Source: Halisarca cf. caerulea
Taxonomy: Eukaryota > Porifera > Demospongiae > Chondrillida > Halisarcidae
DNA length: 40,000 bases
NCBI GenBank assembly: GCA_963170055.1
Contig: CAUJGJ010000397.1
Coordinates: 6,545,001-6,585,000, forward strand
Direction: 5' to 3'
Shown here: positions 21,880-38,757 of the stretch, piece after piece
How positions within the stretch are numbered: position 1 is the stretch's first letter
Layout of the letters: the number at the start of each line of letters is the position of its first letter
Made by a program: the position numbers and the translations under genes
The notes under the pieces: model-generated
What the model was told of the DNA's origin: nothing
Databases searched by the model: none
The model's input: the letters and a program-made list of their open reading frames with translations, nothing else

Positions 21880-21957
21880 TGACATCGTTCCGGACATTCC
21901 GGACACTTCCGGTGAAAGTAAAAACAATATAGGGTCGCCTTCCGGCGGCCCAAAAAG
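21630..21957 (+). mobile_element. MITE-A copy 2 (full)
   Basis: Order: palindromic hairpin module (21630-21699), a body of about 145 bp, (TA)n (21843-21880) and a terminal block (21881-21957) ending in AATATAGGGTCGCCTTCCGG. The terminal block itself can form a small GC hairpin. Copy 3 at 39275-39600 is collinear; copy 1 at 8573-8903 is inverted and truncated. Confidence 0.85.
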
Positions 21958-22619
21958 GGAGCGATTCCATTACTCCGTGTTTGAGTACGTAATGTTACCC
22001 GAATTTTAGCATAATTTATTCTTACGTGAGATTCTTAGACTTACGTAATCGCTTTATCACGTGACTAAGGAAGGGGAAATTTGTCAAGTGTGAAATGTTG
22101 GTTCGCTGTCGAGAAGACTTTTCCTATATGGATACTTTTCATAGCCTTATTACAGTCAGTCGTTGTAGTCAAATCGCTACTATTTACACTTTTAACAATA
22201 TTTATTGTTAAAAGATTTGATTTGTTTAAGTTCAGATTGTTCGTTCGGTTGTGCGAAGAATATTTGTAAGTTACACGAACTGTTGCTATGATGTTGGGCT
22301 TTTCTTAACCTATTTTATGATTTTTTGTAGGGAATTTTTATTCGCGTGCTGACTATGGAGCAATTGTTCAATTGACTAGAATACGCTGAAAGGACTTGTT
22401 AGCACTTTCCACTTCTACAAGACATAAAAGGAACATTTTCTTAATTTGGGATACCCCGAAGAGGTAAATCTGCTATTGCATACCCTGCGTGATTATTATG
22501 AGTAACTAACAGTTAAAAGTTAGTAACCTCATGTTTTAACATTCAATTTTATTTATATTAATTTTGTACTTAATGCTAAAAATTATAAGTTCATGCTGAC
22601 CAATGAATGTTTGAATTAG
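21958..22619. other. Unassigned AT-rich spacer
   Basis: No supported gene or repeat; one 62-codon ORF at 22081-22269 shows no recognisable domain. Confidence 0.4.
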
Positions 22620-22956
22620 AACACAGTGGATAAATGTGTGTGTGCATGTGGTTATGCGCACACCAGTTAATATTCCTTTAATAATAATATTTTTATTACT
22701 TATAACACACATCACAGTGCAAGACTATAATCATGAGAGTGTGTGTATACACATGTCTCAGTGTGTGTGTATGCATGTACATGTTTCTGTGTGTGTGTGT
22801 GTGTGTACACATGTACATGTCTTATTATGTGTGTGTGTTTATACCTTAACATTACCACTATTCCTTACACTGTGAGTGCTATCATTATGCCTTCCATTTT
22901 ATAATTTCCTGTAGTAAACTCTCACTATGTGTGTGTACACGCGTGTACATGTCTCA

Positions 22957-23017
<61 letters not shown>

Positions 23018-23205
23018 CATGTCTCCCTGTGTGTACGCAAGTACATGTCTTAATGTTTGTGTATATGCCTTAACATAGCCACTATTCCTTATACTCTGTG
23101 AGTGCTGTGCCTTCCATTTTTACAAGTTTCTGTAATTATCTCAGTGTATGTGTGTATGCATCTACATGTCTCTGTGTGTGTGTGTGTGTGTGTATGTGTG
23201 TGTGT
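22620..23205. repeat. TG-rich minisatellite, left half
   Basis: Units of roughly 220 bp combine TG tracts and TACATGTCT motifs with a unique block (GCCTTAACATAGCCACTATTCC...GAGTGCT...GCCTTCCATTTT). Blocks occur near 22850 and 23065, and again at 33960 beyond the hAT insertion. Confidence 0.85.
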
Positions 23206-23448
23206 CAGAGATGCCAACTTAATTAATCTGTATGAGTGAGGCATGTCCTCAGCATGAGTGAGATTTCCTAGGTCAGGAGTGAGACATGTCGATGCTAGCT
23301 TTATAATAACACCTGAGTTCAAGTATGCAGGACTATGACAATGTCAAGTACAATGAAATGCATATGTATGCAGATTACTAGTCTAAGAATATGGTTCATT
23401 AGAAGTTACATGGCTAATCCTAAAGTGTGGGACATTTTAAGTTATTAA

Positions 23449-29634
<6,186 letters not shown>

Positions 29635-29639
29635 CTTGC

Positions 29640-30002
29640 CTACTAACTACAGTATACAACTAAACCTCTCATGCACTACTATATATAATGTGCCCATAGC
29701 ACTTAGCAAAGCTCAGAGGAGTGTTAATGACCCATAGGAATGAAGGATCAAAGCCTGGTGTATAGTTATGCCTGAGATGGCCATGCAGCTGATATTGGTT
29801 CGATAAGTGATAAAATGGCATAGATTAATTGCTATTTGGTTGTTTTTGTCTGTAACTGGCCAAAGAGGTGTACTCATTCTTTTGAGTACACACCACATTA
29901 GTCACTAGCTGATTAGGGTGTCTGTAGCCTGATCACATGTTACTTTGAACTGTGTCAAAAGATTTGGGGAGGATCACCTGCCACAGACCAGATTACCTGC
30001 AG
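29640..30002. other. Region between hAT-A exon 1 and the Harbinger Myb exon
   Basis: No gene is supported here. The left boundary of the Harbinger fragment should lie in this stretch but I could not place it. A plausible acceptor (ATTACCTGCAG, ending 30002) precedes the Myb-type exon. Confidence 0.4.
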
Positions 30003-30675
30003 GCTGGAGAGTACGGAGCTTCATGGAGACAATGATGAGGGACTTGACTGCAGCGGAGAGCCTCCGGATAATGTTGATGATGAGCAATCTTTTTGTGAGA
30101 GAACAGCTCCAGAAGAAACTGATGTTACTGACGAGCAACATGCTGGAGATGATGATAGTGTGACAGGGTCAGTAGTCACCCAGAGGTGTGCCTTGCTTGC
30201 TGACCAGCTTAGTAGTTATCGTCATCAGAAATTGAAGCGGAAGCTGCCTGCTGATGTACAGCTTCTGGAGTGTGCTCAAGAAGATTTGAAAGTGAAAAAA
30301 GCGCTAGTTACTCAAATGGATAAGATGGACCAAATGTTTATGAGTAATATGAGCCAGATGCCCTCTAATATGGCACAACTTTCCTCGGCTATTGTAGATG
30401 GATTTGGTATGCTAAGGGGATTGCTACTTCCTGGACAACAGACGATGTACCCACCTATGGTGTATAGTACCCAGCTCACCCACGCCTTCCAACCCCTCAA
30501 GGACAGCCTCAGTACCTCCCTAGCCAACAATCCCCTCCACATGTACCAACCCCTCAGCTCCAGCCAGCCCATGTACCAGCCTCTCAACAAGGACAACTCC
30601 TTGCCAATGGACCAACACAGAATTATGCCAACACGTAGTTTGAAGACTTTTAACTATAACATTATTAATAACTGA
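30003..30675 (+). pseudogene. C-terminal exon of a Harbinger Myb/SANT-like protein
   Basis: The open frame after the acceptor at 30002 gives an acidic linker (DNDEGLDCSGEPPDNVDDEQ). A helical segment with the signature LLADQLSSYRHQKLKRKLPADVQLL and Met/Gln-rich tail repeats (MYQPLSSSQPMYQPL) follow. This is the C-terminal layout of Myb/SANT-like partner proteins of Harbinger transposases. The DNA-binding exon is missing from the adjoining 360 bases. It runs convergently to the transposase gene at 33164-31990, whose pre-insertion stop would be at about 30830. Confidence 0.65.
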
Positions 30676-30836
30676 CTATTTATAGCATAGCATAAATTTA
30701 AATTACAGTAACTCATTTCAGAATATATTATGCATTATTATTGTTAATATGACACAGTAGAATAATATTGTTTTTCTGTTATATGAAACGCAATGATTGA
30801 TACAGTGTGAAAAATGCATATTAATTATGGATCAAA

Positions 30837-32006
30837 CGCATGTGGGACATGTCCATAAACTTAAAATCTCAGTGGAGGCGCCAATTAGAAAGAATTTCGC
30901 GACTTTAGATGGCTTCGCGGCGAAATGTCATGTGACCAGCTCGTGACTTAGGAAAATGTTGTTGTGCATGTAAGATTCCAAAACAGCCTTACTTGATGTT
31001 AAAACTGCAAGATCGACAATTATTCCAGTCAAACGGCCTTCGGCTACAGTGAATCCTAGTTTCACGTCTCCAGCCCCTTTCCGTTGACGGCATCATAAAA
31101 ATTCTACAAAATCTCTAAACAACATCAAGGAGAAAGAGGCTGGCTATGCGAAACTAAGTGAATCTTAAGCCTTCGATCAAATTTGACCATGTCAGTAACT
31201 TTCTGGTCTGGCTTACCTAGCTTGAGTTTCTTCGATCTTTTCTCCTTCCAAAAACATCTTTGAAAGCGATTCGGTTCGTATACAAGTGCGACCAAAGCAG
31301 AATTTAAGAGAGCCATCCGACGGCGAAAGGTTATGTATCAAAGATCAAAGGTACAAAAATAAAAGAGACTTCGTCTGTATTCCACTTCACTTGCTACTTG
31401 ACTCGACTTTTAGGTGACGTCATTTTAGATATCATGCTATGGTCATGTGACAAAATGGCTACCAGTTTGTTCTAGGCTAGTAAAAACTTTAATGGCTGGG
31501 CGGCAGTGGGAAAAAGCCTATTGGCATTCTTTTTTCACATTTATTGGCTGTATTATAGGATAATAAATAACTTCCATGTTGGGGATTTTGATTCATTGCC
31601 TGATTCAGATGTTACAGGCGAAAAGGTGAGCTACCATGGTTTGAATTTGTTTTTTACCGTTTTTCTCTAAAACTCTTAGAGATATTTAAATCCCCAACAT
31701 GGAAGTTTTAGATACTTAGGTAAGGAACCTGTATGCCAACATTTGTGCCCTTAGCTTTGAAGCTGCACTGCCGCCCAGCCGTTTTTCGTGTTTTTATATG
31801 TTTAAGGAGAATGCGCATATATTCCAAGGAACATAGAAAATTCTTTCAAGTTTGACATCGAACGAAAGGTAATGCAGCCATCTAAACAATGGTATTAGTT
31901 GTTAGAAGATAGCACGTATTTGTAGTAAGAAATAAAACTAAAAAGTGAAGATAAATTTTCTGATCACTGAAGCCATACAAGTGTCTGTGGACATGTTCCA
32001 CATGCG
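30837..32006. mobile_element. 1.17 kb non-autonomous TIR element, copy 2 (inverted)
   Basis: Termini CGCATGTGGGACATGTCCA (30837) and TGGACATGTTCCACATGCG (ending 32006) match copy 1 at 119-1299 in reverse. AA flanks both ends. It is inserted at the 3' end of the Harbinger transposase: without it and one AA, that gene would read ...LTRFFDP and then a TAA stop. The internal 63-codon ORF has no known domain and is not conserved open in copy 1. Confidence 0.88.
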
Positions 32007-33164
32007 AAGAATCTTGTCAGGATTTGTCTGACTTTCTTGCCTCCTGACTCATTACTTTCCGTTCTGCCTCCATTTGAAACTGGCTGAAATTCATGGTCAT
32101 AGTTCACAACAGTCCGAACTCTTTCCTCGCTGACACTTTCATTGTTTTTCTCACAGAAGTTGTGAAGGACAAAACAAGCATATATAACAAAAGGGAGCTC
32201 ATCAATGTTTATGTCCATTGATCTCCTGAGAGCCCCAAATCTGGCTTTCAGCCGTCCAAAGGAACATTCAATTATGTACCTGGCACTACGAAGTTTGAGG
32301 CCAAAGTATTGTTCCTGTGGAGTTCTGCCTCCACCTGCATACTCCTTCATCAGGAATGGCATAAGAGGATATGCAGGGTCGCCAATAAGGAAAACGGGAA
32401 TTGCATCTTCATCATCCAATACACATCTTGGACATGGAGGGATTTGGCCTGCCTTCAACATATGGCATATATTGGAATTTGGGAATACGTGTGCATCATG
32501 GACGGATCCCGGCCATTTTACCACAACATCCATGAAACAATATTCATGGTCACAACATGCCTGGATATTCGATGAAGCCCAGCCTTTGCGATTTATGTAA
32601 TTGGTTGCATTTGCTGATGGTTCTTTAATCTCAATATGTGTTCCATCAATAGCACCTAGGCACTGTGGGAAACCATGTGCCAAGTAAAATTTTTCCACCT
32701 TATCCTTCACTTCGACCTCAGTCCGTGGCAATGCAATATACTTTGGTCCCATATGCATGGATATGGCCTGTGTCACTCTCCTAGTGATGATTGATACAGA
32801 TGCCCGAGATATGCCAAACGCATTTGCAGTTTTTCTCAACCGACCCTCATCAGACAAATAATATAGGGTAACAGCTACCTGCTTCTCCACATCAATTGGT
32901 TTTCGCATAACAGTTGTTTCTTGTTCAATGAATGGTCGTAATTCATTGCAAAACTTGTAGAATGTATCTTGATGCATCCTGAAGTTATCCTTCCACTCTT
33001 GCCTTAACATGACATCCTGCCTAAACTTCTCCCACCAAATGTCAGTTCTACCTGTCCTGACCCAGTATGTTCTTTCTTGGAAATATCTCCTGTGAACTCA
33101 TCTAATCGGTGCCGAGGTTGCATAAAAAGGGCTAGCCTTTTTCTACAATAAAGCTGAAACTCCA
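31990..33164 (-). pseudogene. Harbinger (PIF/HARBI1-like) transposase, 3' end interrupted
   Basis: From a Met at 33164 the N-terminus reads through [12 protein letters not shown] one-base shift near 33095 leads into [21 protein letters not shown] and the long frame. The HTH region ([18 protein letters not shown]) precedes a DDE_Tnp_4 core: Asp in [11 protein letters not shown], Asp in [11 protein letters not shown], Glu in [15 protein letters not shown]. All catalytic residues are present. The last codons ([11 protein letters not shown]) meet the TIR element at 32006, so the current frame continues into foreign DNA. Its Myb partner fragment lies at 30003-30675. Element TIRs were not identified. 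Confidence 0.88.
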
Positions 33165-33521
33165 TTTAGTAGGTGATCATTATGTTGGCAAGTTGTGCTT
33201 CACAGACGAGCACACACAAAAGAACTACAAGAACAGTTACAATTCTATGCAACTCCATCCTTCACTGAACGCCGGATACAATGGTTTTTAAAAGTTGTAT
33301 AGCGGTATATCTATGGTATAGCGCCGGCAATATCTTTATGAGTGGTGCCTCTAGACAGGGCAAAACAGCTTTGTGAAATCAAAAACAGGAGTTCTTTGTC
33401 TTTGAAAATTGACCCAATAAACAGAATGATCTGCTGATTAGCAGTAAACGACAGCTGAACTTATGAACGAAATATTCGCGATGTGCGCTATCTTGAAATT
33501 CCAGCAAAAACGACGTTTTTA
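33165..33521. other. Spacer within hAT-A
   Basis: No gene is supported. The right end of the Harbinger fragment should fall here or in the MITE that follows. Confidence 0.4.
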
Positions 33522-33693
33522 GTTGTCTACACGGTGACGATTCAGAAACGTTTTCAAATGAAAACACTGCGGAGGGCGTTTTCGTTTTCATATCAAAACG
33601 GTGGCGTTTTGGGTGTTTTCGTGTAAATGAAAGGCCGAAATGCAACAATTTGAAAATGAATTTGCCTGAAAACGTCGCCGTGTAAACGCAGCC
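33522..33693. repeat. ~170 bp MITE with TACACGG-type inverted ends
   Basis: The left end GTTGTCTACACGGTGACG and, on the opposite strand, the right end GGCTGCGTTTACACGGCGAC share CTACACGGTGACG-like inverted repeats. The interior is rich in GTTTTC/GAAAAC motifs. Ends of the GCGTTTACACGG type are common in animal non-autonomous elements. Confidence 0.6.
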
Positions 33694-33789
33694 TCAAACT
33701 GTAGGTCAAACCCAAAATAAGTGAGATCATGGCCTTGTGTGCGTGAGAGAGTGAGATCAGGCCTGGATGCGTGAGAGTTGGCATCTCTG

Positions 33790-33842
<53 letters not shown>

Positions 33843-34130
33843 TGTATGTATGTCACGTCTACATGTCTCCGTGTGTGTATATGCATGTACATGTCTTAGT
33901 GTTCGTCTACATGTCTCCGTGTGTATATATGCATGTACATGTCTTAGTGTTTGTGTTTATGCCTTAACATAGCCACTTTTCTTTACACTGTAAGTGCTAT
34001 GCCTTCCATTTTTATAAATTTTCTGTCATTTCTCAGTGTGTGTACATGCACACATGTACATGTCTCAGTGAGTATGTGTGTAAATGTTTCAGTTTGTGTG
34101 TGTACATATGTACACAGTTTAAAACACATT
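33790..34130. repeat. TG-rich minisatellite, right half
   Basis: Continues the array of 22620-23205 after the hAT-A right terminus, with the same unique block (GCCTTAACATAGCCACTTTTC...AAGTGCTATGCCTTCC) and TACATGTCT motifs. Confidence 0.85.
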
Positions 34131-34384
34131 TACTCATACAAATACACACATTCAATAAACAATTGACCAACATACTTTACATAGTGAACAGTATATAATG
34201 TACTAGTGGCACAAATACACATTGTACACATATACATGCACAGACAGAGAGAAAGACATAGAAAAACGCGCATGTACACACACAAACACATGTTCACACT
34301 ATATGTGACCATATTATATAAACACAAATGTACATATTATATTATCTTACATGCACACATACACATGCACATGCACACACACAC

Positions 34385-34903
34385 AACAATGCACAATTGC
34401 ACAGACAGACATCTGAACTAATTTCCATTGACAAGGTTTACACACAGACTGGCACATGTGCACACACACACACACTCATAAACACACACACAACTATGCA
34501 CAATTGCACAGACAGACATCTGAACTAATTTCCAATGACAAAGTCTACACACAGACAGGCACATGTGCACACACACACACACTCATAAACACACACACAA
34601 CTATGCACAATTGCACAGACAGACATCTGAACTAATTTCCAATGACAAAGTCTACACACAGACAGGCACATGTGCACACACACACACTCATAAACACACT
34701 CACACAACTATGCACAATTGCACAGACAGACATCTGAACTAATTTCCAATGACAAAGTCTACACACAGACAGGCACATGTGCACACACACTCATAAACAC
34801 ACTCACACAACTATGCACAATTGCACAGACAGACATCTGAACTAATTTCCAATGACAAAGTCTACACACAGATAGGCACATGTGCACACACACACACTCA
34901 TAA

Positions 34904-34925
<22 letters not shown>
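34385..34925. repeat. ~105 bp minisatellite, five units
   Basis: The block TTGCACAGACAGACATCTGA recurs near 34397, 34504, 34610, 34717 and 34819, each followed by the same text and a variable (CA)n. Units differ by only a few bases apart from the CA length, implying recent expansion. Confidence 0.9.
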
Positions 34926-34934
<9 letters not shown>

Positions 34935-34970
34935 ATTTCCCCTACTAAATACACAAACATTTTCCACGCA

Positions 34971-35004
34971 TTCTTACATGAATGTATAGACATTCATGTA
35001 AGAA
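34971..35004. repeat. Perfect 15-bp-arm palindrome
   Basis: TTCTTACATGAATGT (34971-34985) and its exact reverse complement (34990-35004) flank the loop ATAG. Confidence 0.9.
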
Positions 35005-35161
35005 CAAACATACCTCACAAACAAGCACATAGCCAATACGTATGCTATAACAACAAAGGTAATCACACACCACACTCACACATAGCTTACAGCACAGATG
35101 GCTGAAGAACGAGGACCAAGGAATATAACTTATAGTACTAGTTATGGTTGTATTTACGTGG

Positions 35162-35292
<131 letters not shown>

Positions 35293-35333
35293 TCTGATAC
35301 CGACATAAACACGCCATGCATGCAAGGTAAGAC

Positions 35334-35489
35334 GGGGTAACTTGGAACGAACGGGTAAAAGTAGGGTCAATAGTAAATTACAGATACATTTCACGGTCTA
35401 TTTATTGCCTCCATGAACTGGGCGTTCAGCAGTGGCAAGTATGGCTGGGCACCTCAAGAGTATATATAGACCCTGTTCCAATTTTCCCC
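35334..35489. repeat. Small inverted-repeat element (GGGGTAACTTGGAAC type)
   Basis: GGGGTAACTTGGAAC (35334-35348) and GTTCCAATTTTCCCC (35475-35489) are reverse complements at 12 of 15 bases. The 126-base interior has no ORF. A small MITE is likely. Confidence 0.55.
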
Positions 35490-36037
35490 ACTTTATCCTA
35501 CATACGTACATAAACACACAAACCCACACACACCCTTTCCCCATTGCAAACATGTATCTACATATGTATACATATTACTCACATGTACATAAATAAATGT
35601 AATAACACACATGGATCACACACGAATACACTGACACACGTGCACACCATCTTACACCGTATCAACAAAGGTAATCACACTGAACACACTCCCACAAAGC
35701 CATATACACAAAGAAACACACACCGACTCTAAACAGAAACGTACAAAGCTTACAAGGCACAGACGAGAGAAAAACGGGACCAAACGGAAGTAATTTGTAG
35801 TACTAGGCAAACTAGTACAGCGCTTTGTGTCCCCTTTGCAACAGCACGTGATAAACTTGTCTGGATGACGTAATAAATTGTGTTCGATTCGGACCGAAGC
35901 ATGATCATGGAGTCAGATCACAGACCCTACCTAGTCTGGTCTGCTACGACCAGCCTAACCCTAACCCTAACCCAGGCCAGACTAAGACCCTACCAGAACT
36001 CTGTACTACTAGTGTCTGGCTATGGCACTACATAATA
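35490..36037. other. Spacer with short telomere-like repeat
   Basis: CA-rich sequence without a supported gene. At 35954-35973 the telomere-type repeat CCTAACCCTAACCCTAACCC occurs, flanked by inverted arms AGTCTGGTCTG and CAGGCCAGACT. Confidence 0.55.
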
Positions 36038-36113
36038 CAGAGTGTCTATGGTCATATGCATACGCGGTAAATTTGAACCGTTCGTGCTATGCATGAGCAC
36101 TGCGTTTGTAATA

Positions 36114-37109
36114 ATGTTTTCCTGTGAGAAGAAAAGATGCACAGCTTACAATTCAGACTTGAGATGGAGAATGATATGGCAGAAGGAAGTACTTGGTCAT
36201 AACTATAGATCAATTGGTAGACATCTCAACGTTGATCCATCCACCGTTTGCAGAATAGTGCATTGCTTCAACATTACTGGCTCAGTTGCACCAAATTCTC
36301 ACCCGAAGCCATCTTCAGAGAGAATGATAGTCAGCAGTACAGTTCAGCTGATTATTTTTACTTTGCTGCTGTCAAAACCCGGAATCTACTCACAAGAGAT
36401 GCAGGAAAACTTGCTGAGTTTTTACGGAGTAAAAATTGATAAATCAACGATCTGCCACTACTTAAAGAAGTCTGGCTTCACTCGTCAGAGGTTAAGACTC
36501 GTTGCACAGGCCCAAGATACTCGTTTGAGGAACACCTTCATTAGCGATGTCAGTCTTTACCCTGCACAAACCCTTGTTTTCATAGATGAAATGGATTGCG
36601 ACAAACGTGATACCTTACGAAAGCACGGTTATAGTCTCAGAGGAAAGCCCATGTCTAAGACATCTCTGCCAAGGGGAGCGCGTTTTACAGCAATTGCAGA
36701 TATGACATGCACAGAAATGTTGGCAGTCAAGTTCTTCAGCAAATCCGTAGACACAGGAGCATTCATGTCTTTTATTGAAAACGATGTGCTAGCTAAACTG
36801 ATGCCATTCATTGGAATCAATCCTAATAGTGTGGTCATCATGGAGAATTGTGCTTTTCATCACAACAGCAGAATGTTCAAAATTTTCAGTGATCTAGGCG
36901 TCCTACCACACTTTCTGCCACCATACTCGCCAGACTTTAATCCAATTGAAGAGGCATTTTCAAAAGTGAAAAGTGTTTTGAAGTCAATGGAAACACTAGC
37001 ATTTCAAGGACTTCCTTTGGATGTAGCTGTATCTGCTGCTTTTGCTGCTATATCAAGTGAAGACTGCAACAATTTTATTGAACACTGCAATATTTATTGC
37101 ACAGACTAG
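36114..37109 (+). CDS. Tc1/IS630-like transposase with Glu at second catalytic position
   Basis: The Met at 36114 (331 residues) is preferred; upstream alternatives at 36048 lie inside the TIR. An HTH segment (YRSIGRHLNVDPSTVCRIV) is followed by a DDE_3 core: LVFIDEMDCD (first Asp), VVIMENCAFHH (second position) and PPYSPDFNPIEEAF (final Glu). The spacing from the second to the third residue is 34, as in DD34E elements. The second residue is Glu (GAG at 36843-36845) instead of the normal Asp, which should reduce or abolish catalysis. There is no stop or frameshift. It is either a recently killed copy or, less likely, a retained DNA-binding protein. Confidence 0.88.
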   Translation: MFSCEKKRCTAYNSDLRWRMIWQKEVLGHNYRSIGRHLNVDPSTVCRIVHCFNITGSVAPNSHPKPSSERMIVSSTVQLIIFTLLLSKPGIYSQEMQENLLSFYGVKIDKSTICHYLKKSGFTRQRLRLVAQAQDTRLRNTFISDVSLYPAQTLVFIDEMDCDKRDTLRKHGYSLRGKPMSKTSLPRGARFTAIADMTCTEMLAVKFFSKSVDTGAFMSFIENDVLAKLMPFIGINPNSVVIMENCAFHHNSRMFKIFSDLGVLPHFLPPYSPDFNPIEEAFSKVKSVLKSMETLAFQGLPLDVAVSAAFAAISSEDCNNFIEHCNIYCTD

Positions 37110-37561
37110 AAGCATGCATGTTTAAGCACATACCAGTAACTTCTCATCTATAGTATTATGTGATATACACGCATCTTGGCAATTCATGATGGCCACATCA
37201 GTAGACTTAAGTGTATGGCTTTAAACTTATTTACACATGCACAGTTGTCACATGTATGTAGTCCTGCATGGCATCCTATATATATAGCTCAATGATTTTT
37301 GAATGAACAGTATAATTTACATCTCATTTACCTGGTTAATATTTTTCCTTGTTAAATGATGTCAACTATATGACATTCATAATGCAATCATTGCAATGAA
37401 TCATCATTAAAAAATCAAGACTCATATTGGTATAAATCGTTATGATGCAAATGAGCTCATTGATATGCAGAAATGCTTGTACGCTGACAAGAAAAGTAAC
37501 ATGATATATCATCAGTATATATCATGAATGCATGCATGGAGTTAAAGCTTCCTAAGAGAAC

Positions 37562-38224
37562 TCAAAATGGATGTTTTCTGCTCAGAAAATTCCTCAGCAG
37601 TAAGATTTCCATCATTGAACAACTGTTGAATAATGCAAGGTGTTCATAAGATTTGGAACGAATATCTGTTGTCTTCAATGGTGACACAGATATAGTGTCC
37701 ACTTTCTTAGTAAGCAAAGGTGGTGGTCTAAATGCTTTGGCTACGGCCTTTGCTGCCACGAACACTGTCTCTTCCAATGACTCCTTTCTCTTTGGCTTTC
37801 TAGACGTTTCAGGCATTCCTGTGATCATAGGAACCTTTGGAGGATCTTCCAAATCAGTATGCAAATTGTTAGCAATCATTCTGGCCCACAGTTTCATCTG
37901 AGGATCCGTGTACTTGCTCGAATGCTTATGCTTCAATTGATAAAATATCCTGTCGATCTCTTCTTCCTTTTGTTCACTCTTGGTTTTCTTCCTTTGTGGT
38001 GTAGGCTCCAGATCCGTCTCAAATACTGTGGCACGTTTTCATGACGAGCTACTTTGAGCCAGTGTAGTTGTATCAGGCTTAGCATTTGATTTAGCTGGAG
38101 TTTGAAAGCATTTATTCATCTGAATTTGGTAGGCACCTGGTAAGCCTAGCTGCCCGCGACTATTGATAATTTGCTTCAAAAGTTCGTTGATATAAATAGA
38201 GTTTCCCTCCATTTTGGTATGCAT
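37562..38224 (-). pseudogene. Accessory protein of the Tc1/IS630-like element (one in-frame TGA)
   Basis: Starting at 38224 or the Met at 38212, the frame reads MEGNSIYINELLKQ...TTTLAQSSSS, then TGA (38039-38041). It continues in the same frame as KRATVFETDLEPTPQRKKTK, a Lys/Glu-rich stretch and a conserved-looking core (KYTDPQMKLWARMIANNLH, DLEDPPKVPMITG), ending FLSRKHPF. I recognise a family of uncharacterized animal proteins with the 'LWARMI...H.DL.DPP..PMITG' signature. Lying inside the TIRs and convergent to the transposase, it is probably a second element gene, perhaps DNA-binding. Total about 220 residues. Confidence 0.65.
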
Positions 38225-38718
38225 TGAAACGACGCAATGTCATACATCATGTGCATCATGCACGTGCTGTTGCAAGGGGGAAGGAAAGTGCTGTATTTAT
38301 GTAGTCAACATGCTCTGGCACAACTACCAACCTTTGACCCCGGTGCACGGTTATGCAATAGTTTCGCTTCACTTAGCAAATAAAAGCAGCAAATACTTGC
38401 TTACCATGCTCCGCAGTATGGCAAGACTATCAAACCCGAAAAATGCATTGAGAACACAGAGGAAGACAACGACAATCGAACGACCACTTAAGAACGGCTT
38501 TCCAATGAAGAACAGCTGCAAACTTTCTAAAGTTCCATTCCACGCATTTGCCGCGGCATTTTATGGCACTAACGGCTACAATTTCCTATTCGGTTAAAAA
38601 ATGGAAAATTTTTGGCTTCACTTCGTAAGTGTCTAAGCCTGTTACTGTGTGGAAGTGTTTAATATGTTTATTTTAAATATTGATGTATTAATGCCTTTGA
38701 TTATGGGTCTGGTAGCAC

Positions 38719-38757
38719 CATAGACACTCTATACTACGTAGTTTAGAGTGTCTATGA
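38719..38757. repeat. Palindrome formed by back-to-back element ends
   Basis: CATAGACACTCTA and TAGAGTGTCTATG face each other across TACTACGTAGTT. The left half is the right TIR of the two-gene element. The right half resembles the terminus of a second, otherwise missing copy. Confidence 0.75.

Larger units (their letters stand above)
36038..38731. mobile_element. 2.7 kb two-gene Tc1/IS630-like element
   Basis: The left end CAGAGTGTCTATGGT (36038-36052) and right end ACCATAGACACTCTA (38717-38731) are inverted repeats at 14 of 15 positions. TA flanks both sides (36036-36037 and 38732-38733), as expected for the Tc1/mariner/IS630 superfamily. Two convergent genes lie inside: a DDE transposase on the plus strand and an accessory ORF on the minus strand. 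Confidence 0.85.

Noticed and set aside
31125..31316. 63-codon ORF inside the TIR element
   Set aside because: The equivalent stretch in copy 1 is altered and lacks the same start, and no domain is visible.
34385..34925. CRISPR-like array of regularly spaced repeats
   Set aside because: The repeated block is the long part and the variable part is only CA microsatellite; there are no unique spacers or cas genes, and the DNA is eukaryotic.
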